A stretch of DNA of 23,848 nucleotides. Source: RGIG5057 sp964642045 (GTDB taxonomy: Bacteria > Bacillota > Clostridia > TANB77 > CAG-465). The position numbers and the translations under genes were made by a program. The notes below the pieces were generated by a model. It did not search any database. It was not told the origin of the DNA and saw only the letters and a list, made by a program, of their open reading frames with translations. The stretch covers positions 1 through 23,848 of the forward strand of contig CAZXLZ010000014.1 in the NCBI GenBank assembly GCA_964642045.1. The letters are read 5' to 3'. Shown here in pieces: positions 14,441 to 20,870 of this stretch. Numbering within the stretch: the first letter of the stretch is position 1; the number at the start of each line of letters is the position of its first letter.

Positions 14441-14974
14441 TTACTGAAAACTCAAAAGAGTACCAGTTGGAACATATATTTCGTAGGTACGATATGGTAT
14501 TATTCTTGAAGAATAAATTAGGAAATATACAAATTTACTTGTAGGTACTTCTTTATTCTCATAAACAACCACATGAGGATAGGCAGAATCAGTAATAGTT
14601 ATTTTTATGCGATCTTCAGATGTTTTTACAGGTTTCTTATCATTTTCATCTATATACTGAAAAGAATAAGAGTTAGATTCACATACATTCTCCAAGATAT
14701 ATGCAGCATTATTTATTTTATTATTATCACTCATTAATGTATATTCCTTAAGGTCATACTCACCTAATTTTTCCGTTATAGTTTCCTTACTACAATTAGA
14801 ATAAAGCGTTTCCTCGGAAATATGTAATATCAAGCATATGACAATTGGCATTATAAGAGAAATCATACGAACAAATTCAGAAAACCTTTTTTTTCTAACA
14901 ATTTCAATGATAAGCATTGTAAGTGCAATAGGAATAATAGCAATAAAAGATATGATTGCAACATAAATAAGCAT
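14441..14974 (-). CDS. Two-TM membrane protein, paralog F (first gene of the array)
   Basis: This 177-residue protein has unknown function and is promoter-proximal. I start it at the ATG giving MLIYVAII rather than at a TTG fifteen bases upstream. That TTG overlaps the GGAGGA ribosome site, and MLI/MLL is the start shared by most other copies. TM1 (about 2-24), RKKR and TM2 (about 36-54) are followed by YSNCSKETI, a variant of the Cys box. Later come YDLKEY, YSFQYIDEND, YPHVVVYE, VPTSKFVYFLI and YEIYVPTGTL. Its promoter is at 15133-15161, leaving a leader of about 150 bases. Confidence 0.87.
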   Translation of the reverse strand: MLIYVAIISFIAIIPIALTMLIIEIVRKKRFSEFVRMISLIMPIVICLILHISEETLYSNCSKETITEKLGEYDLKEYTLMSDNNKINNAAYILENVCESNSYSFQYIDENDKKPVKTSEDRIKITITDSAYPHVVVYENKEVPTSKFVYFLIYSSRIIPYRTYEIYVPTGTLLSFQ

Positions 14975-15132
14975 AATATAGTCCTCCAAATTTATTTTCT
15001 AATGTTTGTTTTTATTATGTAGTATAAATAAAAAACATCATCCTTTCTAAATGCTTAATAATAGTTTTAATGAAACGATATTAAGTACCTCATATAAAAT
15101 TACTCATACGACATGCAAAATAATACGCACAT

Positions 15133-15161
15133 ATTATATCATAGTTTACTTAAAAAAGCAA
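15133..15161 (-). promoter_or_regulatory. Promoter of the six-gene membrane-protein array
   Basis: Minus strand: TTGCTT (15156-15161), 17-base spacer, TATAAT (15133-15138) with extended -10 TGA. The start would be near 15126. Confidence 0.65.
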
Positions 15162-15353
15162 ATAATTATGTAAAATTTTTAATGAGCGATAATATTTCTT
15201 AACCATTGTTTAATATGAATTTGATATCTAAATAATACTACAGTATAGTTTTAATTATATTATTGTTAAATTTTAGAACTTAACTTTACTATAGTGCATA
15301 TCAATTTTAAATCATAATAAAATTTGTTTTTTTATTTTATTGTCTGTAATTTG

Positions 15354-15382
15354 TTGATTATAAATAAATAGTGTGTTAAAAT
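15354..15382 (+). promoter_or_regulatory. Promoter of the 213-residue gene
   Basis: TTGATT (15354-15359), 17-base spacer, TAAAAT (15377-15382). The start is about 15 bases before the first codon. Confidence 0.6.
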
Positions 15383-15403
15383 AAAGAAAACGGGGGGATT
15401 TAT

Positions 15404-16045
15404 ATGTATTTAACAAAAGGTGAGAAAGAATATATAAAGGATCTAGATCCTAAAGATCCACATTTTGAACAAAGAAAAAAATTACTGCTTGATGATTATA
15501 GAGAATCTGAAAAAATAAAGCATAGAGAAATTGTGGATGGTATAAGGCAATTATTAATAAAAGATCCTAGTATGCTAGATAACTTAAACAATATTCTAAA
15601 ATATAGGGAACTTAGAGTTGAACAATGTTTAATAGCAGAATGGATACAAGAAGCACGTGAAAATACAGGAGAAGGATGGTTTAAAATAGATAAAATGCAA
15701 GAAAGGTCACAAACTCTAGATAAAGAAAGAAGAGCTTGTCATAATAAAGCTTTAGCTGGATTTTACAGAATTGTTGAAGCACAAAAAAATAAGAATATAG
15801 TAAATGTAGCATATTCAGGTGATATCATGAATCCTTTTGATGAACAAGATAATTATGGTATGCATACTGTAAGAGAAAAAATGACAGATGCTTTTTTAGA
15901 TACACTTTATGCTATAGAAAGCAGTAACGCAAGTGAACTTGATGATAGAGATAAAACCTTTGCTGAGTTTAGAAAATCATCAATAAGCAGTGAAAGAGGT
16001 TGGAATGCTACTATAAGAGAAGATGACGGAGACCTTATACAATAA
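15404..16045 (+). CDS. Hypothetical protein, 213 residues
   Basis: I do not recognise this protein. It is soluble, very hydrophilic and mostly helical, with no signal peptide or membrane segment. Residues 1-75 are rich in Lys, Asp and Glu (KGEKEYIKDLDPKDP). A second helical block at 80-130 contains Trp, Arg and Glu (AEWIQEARENTGEGWF). The C-terminal part is acidic with Ser. The ribosome site is an uninterrupted GGGGGG before the ATG, unusual here, where most sites are AGGAGG or AAAGGA. It is transcribed away from the six-gene array and towards the two-gene array, and has its own promoter. Whether it acts with the membrane paralogs is unknown. Confidence 0.8.
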   Translation: MYLTKGEKEYIKDLDPKDPHFEQRKKLLLDDYRESEKIKHREIVDGIRQLLIKDPSMLDNLNNILKYRELRVEQCLIAEWIQEARENTGEGWFKIDKMQERSQTLDKERRACHNKALAGFYRIVEAQKNKNIVNVAYSGDIMNPFDEQDNYGMHTVREKMTDAFLDTLYAIESSNASELDDRDKTFAEFRKSSISSERGWNATIREDDGDLIQ

Positions 16046-16060
16046 AAATAGTATATATGC

Positions 16061-16089
16061 TTGAATTATGTAAAATATTGTGGTATAAT
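16061..16089 (+). promoter_or_regulatory. Promoter of the 75-residue gene
   Basis: TTGAAT (16061-16066), 17-base spacer, TATAAT (16084-16089) with TGG upstream. It makes the small gene independent of the 213-residue gene. Confidence 0.65.
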
Positions 16090-16140
16090 ATACTGGTATT
16101 AATTTAAAAAATCTCATATATAATTTAGAGGAGGGATAAC

Positions 16141-16368
16141 ATGGATATATTAGAATCGTTTAGGTCAATGAAGGCAATTTACAATCGCATTAATATGGCA
16201 CTTCTTGCTGGTCAGCAAGGAGTAGTTGAAGGGGATTTAATTAGTCTTCGAGAGAAATGTAAAGAGCTTAATGGTATGTCTGATAGGTTTAAGTTTGCTG
16301 TAGAAGGTAGTGACAGTGAACTTTTGAAATCTATTGCTGATGTGGACAATAGGTACCTTGAAAGGTAG
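16141..16368 (+). CDS. Hypothetical small protein, 75 residues
   Basis: I do not recognise this protein. It is a soluble, all-helical protein that could form a helical hairpin: helix one covers about 2-22 (SFRSMKAIYNRINMALLAG). A short turn (QQGVVEGD) follows, then helices at about 34-68. AGGAGGG precedes the ATG at good spacing, the promoter at 16061-16089 is close to consensus, and a terminator follows at 16396-16428. The three signals together make it a real gene despite its size. It sits between the two arrays of membrane paralogs but is on the opposite strand. Confidence 0.8.
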   Translation: MDILESFRSMKAIYNRINMALLAGQQGVVEGDLISLREKCKELNGMSDRFKFAVEGSDSELLKSIADVDNRYLER

Positions 16369-16385
16369 ATTTTAATGTAATCTAA

Positions 16386-16428
16386 GTAAAAAATAATCCT
16401 GGGTCATTTAGACTCAGGATTTGTTTTT
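16386..16428. terminator. Bidirectional terminator between the 75-residue gene and paralog G
   Basis: ATCCTGGGTC pairs with GACTCAGGAT (16396-16405 and 16411-16420, one G-T position). TTGTTTTT follows on the plus strand and TTATTTTTTAC on the minus strand, so it serves both convergent genes. Confidence 0.9.
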
Positions 16429-17011
16429 AGCTACATATAAAATAATTGTCTTTATAAATATTTAAAATGTAGTCATCTGAAGGTAGACAAAGCTTATATC
16501 TATTTTCATTTTTTATTGATATGGAATATGAACCATTTATCAGCATATCTACAAAAGAATTATCAGGAATTAAATAATCAGTGTAGATAATCACACTAGG
16601 AGTGCACTTTTCATCTATGCAGATAGTGCAACTTTTACTACCATATATATCTTTAGTTCCTTCATCTTCTAAGAGGTATGTAAAGTTATAACTGTAATCG
16701 TAATTTTCAACTGCATAAAATTCATAAGAAAAGTTATTTTCTCTAATTGTATATTTACAAAGTTCTGCCTTTGTTTCTTTAGTTTCATTATGTGTACAAC
16801 ACATAATAAGAATTATATATAGTGCGAAAAAAATAATAACACATATTACATGGATATGTAAAAAATGAGATATAAACTTTTTTAAATCTTTATATGGTAT
16901 AGGCTTATAATTTATAAGCTTTCGTTTTATTATAGGAATATGAATTATTACCTTAATAAGCCATAATAGTAATATGACTAATATGAAAAAAGAGCAGATG
17001 CTAATAAGCAT
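16427..17011 (-). CDS. Two-TM membrane protein, paralog G
   Basis: This 194-residue protein has unknown function. A longer reading frame begins inside paralog H, but the ATG giving MLISICSFF has AAAGGA at correct spacing. It also matches the other copies, so I use it. TM1 is at about 2-24. The inter-helix loop is the longest and most basic of the family (IIKRKLINYKPIPYKDLKK), and TM2 is at about 50-72. The Cys box reads CCTHNETKE. The outer domain has YEFYAVE, YNFTYLLED, a CTICIDEKCTPSVIIYT segment with two extra Cys, IPDNSFVDMLI and YKLCLPSDDYI. The family's YEIYVPS motif is degraded, with a Cys. It is the second gene of the two-gene array. Confidence 0.85.
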   Translation of the reverse strand: MLISICSFFILVILLLWLIKVIIHIPIIKRKLINYKPIPYKDLKKFISHFLHIHVICVIIFFALYIILIMCCTHNETKETKAELCKYTIRENNFSYEFYAVENYDYSYNFTYLLEDEGTKDIYGSKSCTICIDEKCTPSVIIYTDYLIPDNSFVDMLINGSYSISIKNENRYKLCLPSDDYILNIYKDNYFICS

Positions 17012-17024
17012 AACATAATCCTTT

Positions 17025-17561
17025 CTACCCATTAACAGAGTATTGTATAATAGAATTTTTAGGTATATATACTTCATATAAAGTAGCTTTTGGTTTTTCA
17101 CTTAAATATAGAAGCATATCTACTGTGTCATTATTTGCTATGGTATAAGTTTCTGATAAAACAACATGTGGAGTACAATCATCACTTTCATGAATAAACT
17201 TACTCGCAATAGTTAATTTTTCAGGTTTATCTTCATCTTCGGACATGTAATAAAAAGTATACAAATCATCTTCAGATGTGTAATAGCCAAAATAATTATC
17301 ACCATTAAAACTTAAACTTGTTAAATTGTAATTCTTATCTATAACTTCATCATGAGTACAATTTGAGCTTAATATAATACATGTAATAAAAACTATAAAA
17401 GACAAAAAGGCAGTTACGATTGTTAGCATTCCTACAGATTTAAGAATAGGTGATAAAAACTCAATATCACCACCAGATATAATTTCTGTATAAAGTAACC
17501 ATACAATCAACAAAAACAAAAAAAATGAAACAGCTAATATTATTAATATAATACTAAGCAT
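17025..17561 (-). CDS. Two-TM membrane protein, paralog H
   Basis: This 178-residue protein has unknown function. The ATG at 17561 (MLSIILII) is preferred over one 36 bases upstream, because AAAGGAG sits just before it. TM1 is at about 2-24, and TM2 at about 45-67 is followed by SNCTHDEVID, the Cys-His-Glu box shared with E and G. The outer domain has YNLTSLS, YTFYYMSEDED, CTPHVVLSE, IANNDTVDMLLY and YEVYIPKNSI. It begins about 50 bases after the frameshifted nucleotidase gene and is probably transcribed from the same promoter at 18347-18375. Confidence 0.86.
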   Translation of the reverse strand: MLSIILIILAVSFFLFLLIVWLLYTEIISGGDIEFLSPILKSVGMLTIVTAFLSFIVFITCIILSSNCTHDEVIDKNYNLTSLSFNGDNYFGYYTSEDDLYTFYYMSEDEDKPEKLTIASKFIHESDDCTPHVVLSETYTIANNDTVDMLLYLSEKPKATLYEVYIPKNSIIQYSVNG

Positions 17562-17612
17562 AAAGAATTGCTCCTTTCTTAATCGTAATTTTGTCATTAA
17601 AACTTTCTTTAT

Positions 17613-18234
17613 TTAAGATGCTTGCTTATATTTTATCATCTTAATTTGATAGGGCTCAAGTAAAATATCTGCAACTTTTCTCCAGCCAGTTCTCCACTCA
17701 TATCCAGCTCGTAAAATATTTTTTCTTGTTAATTCATGAGTAGAAATATTTTTGTTATGATACGAAGGAAATAAAATCTTTATTTCTATATGTTCATCAA
17801 GATTAGATAATCTATCATCTATTTGAACATCAGCTCTAATTAAGTGCTTTGCACTGGTAAAAATAAAATTATCAGGCTTTATAAATGGAATAGAATTAAT
17901 TAAAAAGTTATACTTATCTGCAAACATTCTGGCAGAACCTTTAATATTAAATGGATTAATGCATGACGAACAGACGTAAATATCATAAAATTTATTTAGC
18001 ACTATTAAGACCTCTCTTGCATCAGGTAAGATTTGTGCATTTTCGTATAAATTTCTACTATTTAAAAATTCATTGTATTCAGCAAATCTTTCTTTAAACT
18101 ACATTATCAATGTAATAATCCGAAAAATCGTCTATTACATAATGAGTTCCTAAAAAGTCATTAACAGCATTTAAAAAACCTGCAAAGCAAAATACCTCAT
18201 CGATATCAAGTAGCAAAATTTTTTTCTTCTTCAT
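17613..18234 (-). pseudogene. 5'(3')-deoxyribonucleotidase-like gene with a +1 frameshift
   Basis: Family members (HAD superfamily, NT5C/YorS-like) remove the phosphate from (deoxy)nucleoside monophosphates. The N-terminal frame starts at 18234 behind AGGAGGAAA and gives MKKKKILLLDIDEVFCF (Asp10 and Asp12 of HAD motif I). It runs to YYIDNVV, where TAA (18094-18096) stops it after 46 residues. Reading on from 18098 in the next frame gives FKERFAEYNEFLNSRNLYEN without a gap, then YDIYVCSS, SAKHLIRADVQIDDRLSNL and a normal end. The joined product is about 206 residues, a normal length. A single extra base near 18099 explains it. GTT-TAA could also be a programmed +1 site as in prfB, but no stimulatory ribosome site is visible. 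Confidence 0.8.
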
Positions 18235-18346
18235 ACGATTTCCTCCTAAATTTTTAGTATTATATACTATATTGATAATTCAACATTTAGTAAAATTATT
18301 TTCATTTAGCAACATTATTTGCTAGAATAAAAAATTAATTTCTAGT

Positions 18347-18375
18347 ATTATATCATAGATTTTGAACACTTTCAA
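18347..18375 (-). promoter_or_regulatory. Promoter of the nucleotidase-paralog H-paralog G unit
   Basis: Minus strand: TTGAAA (18370-18375), 17-base spacer, TATAAT (18347-18352) with extended -10 TGA. The leader to the ATG at 18234 is about 105 bases and contains an AT-rich stretch without a clear structure. Confidence 0.65.
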
Positions 18376-18389
18376 TATTAATTTTTACA

Positions 18390-18423
18390 TAAAAAATCAT
18401 ACCCACTACTTCGTGAGTATGAT
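18390..18423 (-). terminator. Terminator of the spoVA-coat operon
   Basis: Minus strand: ATCATACTCAC pairs with GTGGGTATGAT across 18396-18423, followed by TTTTTTATG. It lies just after the CotF-like stop codon. Confidence 0.9.
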
Positions 18424-18429
18424 ATAAAA

Positions 18430-18672
18430 TTATGATAAAGAATTTTTAACCTGTTCAATATCAGCCTGACCTGCTGGTGCAGCTGGTATATAATATCCTT
18501 TTTCTTTGGCAATTAGGTATATATCCCATTGTAAATTTTCTAAGGTATTTCTATTTGATATAAGTTCATCTCTTAAATTTTCATCATTACACTGCTGAAT
18601 AGAATAGTTACATAGAGTTATTATAGAATTTAGACAGCTTAAAGTATCGTTTACTGATATTTTTTCGTTCAT
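18430..18672 (-). CDS. CotF-like spore coat family protein, 80 residues
   Basis: This small helical protein resembles the Coat_F family of spore coat components. Visible family features are the helix with NLRDELISNRNTLENLQWDI, spaced like the ferritin-like two-helix pattern of CotF, and the tail KEKGYYIPAAPA (the GWY/GYY-x-P-A signature near residues 58-66). It is about half to two-thirds of the usual length, containing essentially one copy of the domain. TAGGAGG precedes the ATG and overlaps the stop codon of the 57-residue gene directly upstream. It is the last gene before a strong terminator. Placement behind spoVAC-D-E supports a spore role. The location in the coat is inferred from the family only. 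Confidence 0.8.
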   Translation of the reverse strand: MNEKISVNDTLSCLNSIITLCNYSIQQCNDENLRDELISNRNTLENLQWDIYLIAKEKGYYIPAAPAGQADIEQVKNSLS

Positions 18673-18683
18673 AAATTTACCTC

Positions 18684-18857
18684 CTATAACATATTAGATA
18701 GTGATTGTTTTAAACTGTTTAAGTTTGAACATATACTATCATAGATATTTAATACTTTTGTATCTTCAGTTAAAGTCTTGTAGTATGTTATTTTGTCACA
18801 GAAATTTCCACAGTGACCACATATGTGTCTTATATTTTGAAGTTCGATTTGATTCAT
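18684..18857 (-). CDS. Small Cys-containing protein, 57 residues, in the spore operon
   Basis: This short ORF starts with ATG behind TAGGAGG at good spacing and ends 11 bases before the CotF-like gene. The product begins MNQIELQNIRHICGHCGNFC, so CxxC and a third Cys lie within residues 13-20, next to two His. The rest is helical (TKVLNIYDSICSNLNSLKQS). The helical part resembles the N-terminal helix of CotF-like proteins, so this could be half of a split pair with the next gene. Coat proteins are often Cys-rich and cross-linked, and a metal site is an alternative. Function unknown; the reading frame and its signals are convincing. Confidence 0.75.
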   Translation of the reverse strand: MNQIELQNIRHICGHCGNFCDKITYYKTLTEDTKVLNIYDSICSNLNSLKQSLSNML

Positions 18858-18880
18858 TTTAATACCTCCTAATACTTATA

Positions 18881-18911
18881 TATTATTTGTAAAACATATA
18901 TTATCTATTCA
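18881..18911 (-). promoter_or_regulatory. Sigma-G-like promoter candidate before the 57-residue gene
   Basis: Minus strand: TGAATA (18906-18911), 18-base spacer, AATAATA (18881-18887). The layout is the same as the element before spoVAC. The first base of the -10 departs from the CATnnTA consensus of sigma-G. Confidence 0.35.
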
Positions 18912-18913
18912 AT

Positions 18914-19273
18914 TTATTTTAATTTTGGTTTTGCAAATAGGGCTCCAAGGAATCCAAATATTACTGCTGCTGCAATTCCAGCAGAAGTGGCAGTTACACC
19001 ACCAGTAAATATTCCAATAAATCCCTTTTCATCAATAGCTTCTTTAACACCAGTGGCTAGAGAATAGCCAAATCCTGATATAGGAACTGTTGCTCCCGCT
19101 GCTCCAAAATCAACTAGTTTTTGATATAATCCAATACCTGTAAAAAATACACCAAGACATACGAATAATACTAGTATTCTTGCAGCTGTTATTTTAGTTT
19201 TATCAAGTATGACTTGAGCAATAGCACAGATTATTCCACCAGTTAAAAACACTTTTAAATATTCCATTAACAT
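18914..19273 (-). CDS. spoVAE: Stage V sporulation protein AE
   Basis: SpoVAE (the EB type) is a membrane part of the SpoVA channel that moves Ca-dipicolinate into the forespore and out at germination. The 119 residues hold four hydrophobic helices. The SpoVAE/SpoVAC core phrase GAAGATVPISGFGYSLATGVKEA is easily seen at about 57-79 (the first part echoes GAGSVVPITGFSNS in SpoVAC). GAGGTG precedes the ATG at correct spacing. The gene follows spoVAD by three bases. The spoVAC-D-E order is the reduced operon typical of Clostridia, which lack spoVAA, AB and AF. Confidence 0.95.
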   Translation of the reverse strand: MLMEYLKVFLTGGIICAIAQVILDKTKITAARILVLFVCLGVFFTGIGLYQKLVDFGAAGATVPISGFGYSLATGVKEAIDEKGFIGIFTGGVTATSAGIAAAVIFGFLGALFAKPKLK

Positions 19274-19276
19274 ATT

Positions 19277-20296
19277 TTACACCTCATTTTCTATAGCAAT
19301 AGCATGTGCAATTGAAGGTATCGTTTCACCTTGATTAATAGACACTGGACTCATAAGAGCACCTGTTGCAACAAGTAGAACTTTATTTAATTTTTTTTCT
19401 TTCATTTGCTGGTAAAAATATCCAGAGAAGACACTTGCAACACATCCGCATCCACTACCACCACTATTTACATCTCTATCTGAAACTGTATCAAAAATTT
19501 CTTTTCCGCAATCCATATGGTTATTAGAAATATCAACACCATAATTTTTGCATAAATCAAGTAAAATTTCTGATCCTTCATTTCCAAGGTCTCCAGTTAT
19601 TATTAAATCATAATATTCTGGTTTTCTTCCTGTATCTTCTAAGTGAGTAATTATTGTATCAAATGCAGCAGGAGCCATAGCACCACCCATATTTGTCATA
19701 TCATTTATTCCCATATCAATAATTTTTCCAGGTGTTACATATGTTATATGAGGACAATCTTTACTTATTTCATTATTTGTAATTAGAGCGCAGCCAGCAC
19801 CAGTTACAGTATACTGTGCACTTGGTGGTCTTTGATTACCATGCTCTAGTGGCATTCTGTACTGTCTTTCACTAGAACAGAAGTGAGAAGAAGCAGCACA
19901 TATTATCTTGGATCCCATATTAGAATCTATTAAAATAGATGATAGTATCATACCCTCAACATAAGTAGAGCATGCACCATATAATCCAAAGAATGGAATC
20001 TCAAGTTCTCTTACAGAATATCCAGTTGCAATACACTGATTTAACAAATCTCCACAAAATATATAGTCAATATTTTCTTTTTGAAGGCTTGTTTTACTTA
20101 AAAGATTATTTACTGCTGTTTCTATAAATTTGCTTTCAGCTTTTTCAAAAGTTTTTTCTCCAAAAAATACATCACTTGTTCTTATGTCAAAGTAGTTTCC
20201 AAGTGGTCCGGAGGACTCTTTTGGTCCAACAGCTGAAGATGTTTCAAGAAGCTTTGGAGAATTTTGTAATTTTAATGTTTGTTTCCCAATTTTCAT
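19277..20296 (-). CDS. spoVAD: Stage V sporulation protein AD
   Basis: SpoVAD is the soluble, thiolase-like dipicolinate-binding subunit of the SpoVA channel, acting on the outer face of the inner forespore membrane. The start MKIGKQT, the AVGPKESSGPLG phrase (about 23-34), the thiolase-like GACSTYVEGM (about 107-116), the GNQRPP segment and the GSGCGCVAS motif are all typical. The 339-residue length is normal. I use the ATG at 20296, not the GTG nine bases upstream, because AGGTGA fits the ATG and the family starts at this residue. It sits between spoVAC and spoVAE with nearly no spacing. Confidence 0.96.
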   Translation of the reverse strand: MKIGKQTLKLQNSPKLLETSSAVGPKESSGPLGNYFDIRTSDVFFGEKTFEKAESKFIETAVNNLLSKTSLQKENIDYIFCGDLLNQCIATGYSVRELEIPFFGLYGACSTYVEGMILSSILIDSNMGSKIICAASSHFCSSERQYRMPLEHGNQRPPSAQYTVTGAGCALITNNEISKDCPHITYVTPGKIIDMGINDMTNMGGAMAPAAFDTIITHLEDTGRKPEYYDLIITGDLGNEGSEILLDLCKNYGVDISNNHMDCGKEIFDTVSDRDVNSGGSGCGCVASVFSGYFYQQMKEKKLNKVLLVATGALMSPVSINQGETIPSIAHAIAIENEV

Positions 20297-20305
20297 TATT
20301 TTCAC

Positions 20306-20767
20306 CTATCCTATCATTTTTATCACATAGTAGATTATTCCATATATAAATGAAGAAAAAATACCATATACTAAAACTGGTCCTGCGACTTTAAACATAT
20401 TTGCACCAAGTCCTAGAATATATCCTTCAGCTTTAAATTCTATTGCTGGAGCAACGACTGAATTTGAAAAACCTGTTATTGGAACTACAGAACCTGCACC
20501 TGCGTATTTTCCTAGTTTTGAATATAAGTTTATTGACGTAAGGAATGCTCCTAGAAATATAAGGAAAATAGTACTTATAGTTTTAGCAGCCTTTTCTTCA
20601 ATTCCTTTTGACATTAAACAGTTTGTTACTATTTGACCAATTATACAAATAAGTCCACCAACAATAAATGCAAAAATTATATTTTTAAGTATAGGGCTTT
20701 TTTCAGTCTTTTTATCTACGTAATCTTTGAATTCTTCTTTTGTCATATCAATTTTGTCATATTCCAT
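20306..20767 (-). CDS. spoVAC: Stage V sporulation protein AC
   Basis: SpoVAC is a membrane channel subunit for dipicolinate release and is reported to be mechanosensitive in B. subtilis. It has 153 residues: a short charged N-terminus (MTKEEFKDYVDKKTEKSPIL), then four hydrophobic segments. The signature GAGSVVPITGFSNSVVAPAIEFK-type stretch is at about 90-112, followed by GLGANMFKVAGPVLVYG. AGGTGAT precedes the ATG. It is the first gene of the operon, with a sigma-G-like element at 20785-20815. The upstream region is shared with the divergent radical SAM gene. Confidence 0.96.
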   Translation of the reverse strand: MEYDKIDMTKEEFKDYVDKKTEKSPILKNIIFAFIVGGLICIIGQIVTNCLMSKGIEEKAAKTISTIFLIFLGAFLTSINLYSKLGKYAGAGSVVPITGFSNSVVAPAIEFKAEGYILGLGANMFKVAGPVLVYGIFSSFIYGIIYYVIKMIG

Positions 20768-20784
20768 TTTTTATCACCTAAAAT

Positions 20785-20815
20785 TATTATCTCCAAAAAA
20801 ATATTCAAATATTCA
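20785..20815 (-). promoter_or_regulatory. Sigma-G-like promoter candidate of the spoVA operon
   Basis: Minus strand: TGAATA (20810-20815), 18-base spacer, GATAATA (20785-20791). TGAATA matches the sigma-G -35, and the -10 differs from CATnnTA only in its first base. spoVA is a sigma-G operon in studied spore formers, which supports the reading. Confidence 0.5.
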
Positions 20816-20832
20816 AAAATTAAATAAAAATA

Positions 20833-20861
20833 TGGTAAGCTTCTAATTATTTTGATATAAT
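20833..20861 (+). promoter_or_regulatory. Promoter of the radical SAM gene, start point at the ATG
   Basis: TATAAT (20856-20861, with TGA upstream) ends nine bases before the ATG. TGGTAA at 20833-20838 is a weak -35 at 17 bases. No ribosome site can fit in the resulting leader. Confidence 0.5.
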
Positions 20862-20870
20862 AAGTATGTT

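Larger units (their letters stand above)
14975..15403. other. Intergenic region between divergent units
   Basis: This holds the minus-strand promoter of the array (15133-15161) and its long leader (about 14975-15126), and on the other side the plus-strand promoter of the 213-residue gene (15354-15382). The section 15165-15350 is extremely AT-rich, and I see no gene, repeat or stable hairpin in it. Confidence 0.6.

Noticed and set aside
15015..15041. Eight-codon leader peptide (MMFFIYTT) before the six-gene array
   Set aside because: AAAGG is too close to the ATG pair for normal initiation. It resembles a decayed copy of the start region of an array gene rather than a regulatory leader.
11701..17561. 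Prophage or plasmid origin for the membrane-protein arrays
   Set aside because: No integrase, structural phage gene, attachment repeat or composition shift was seen. The arrays are flanked by normal chromosomal genes.
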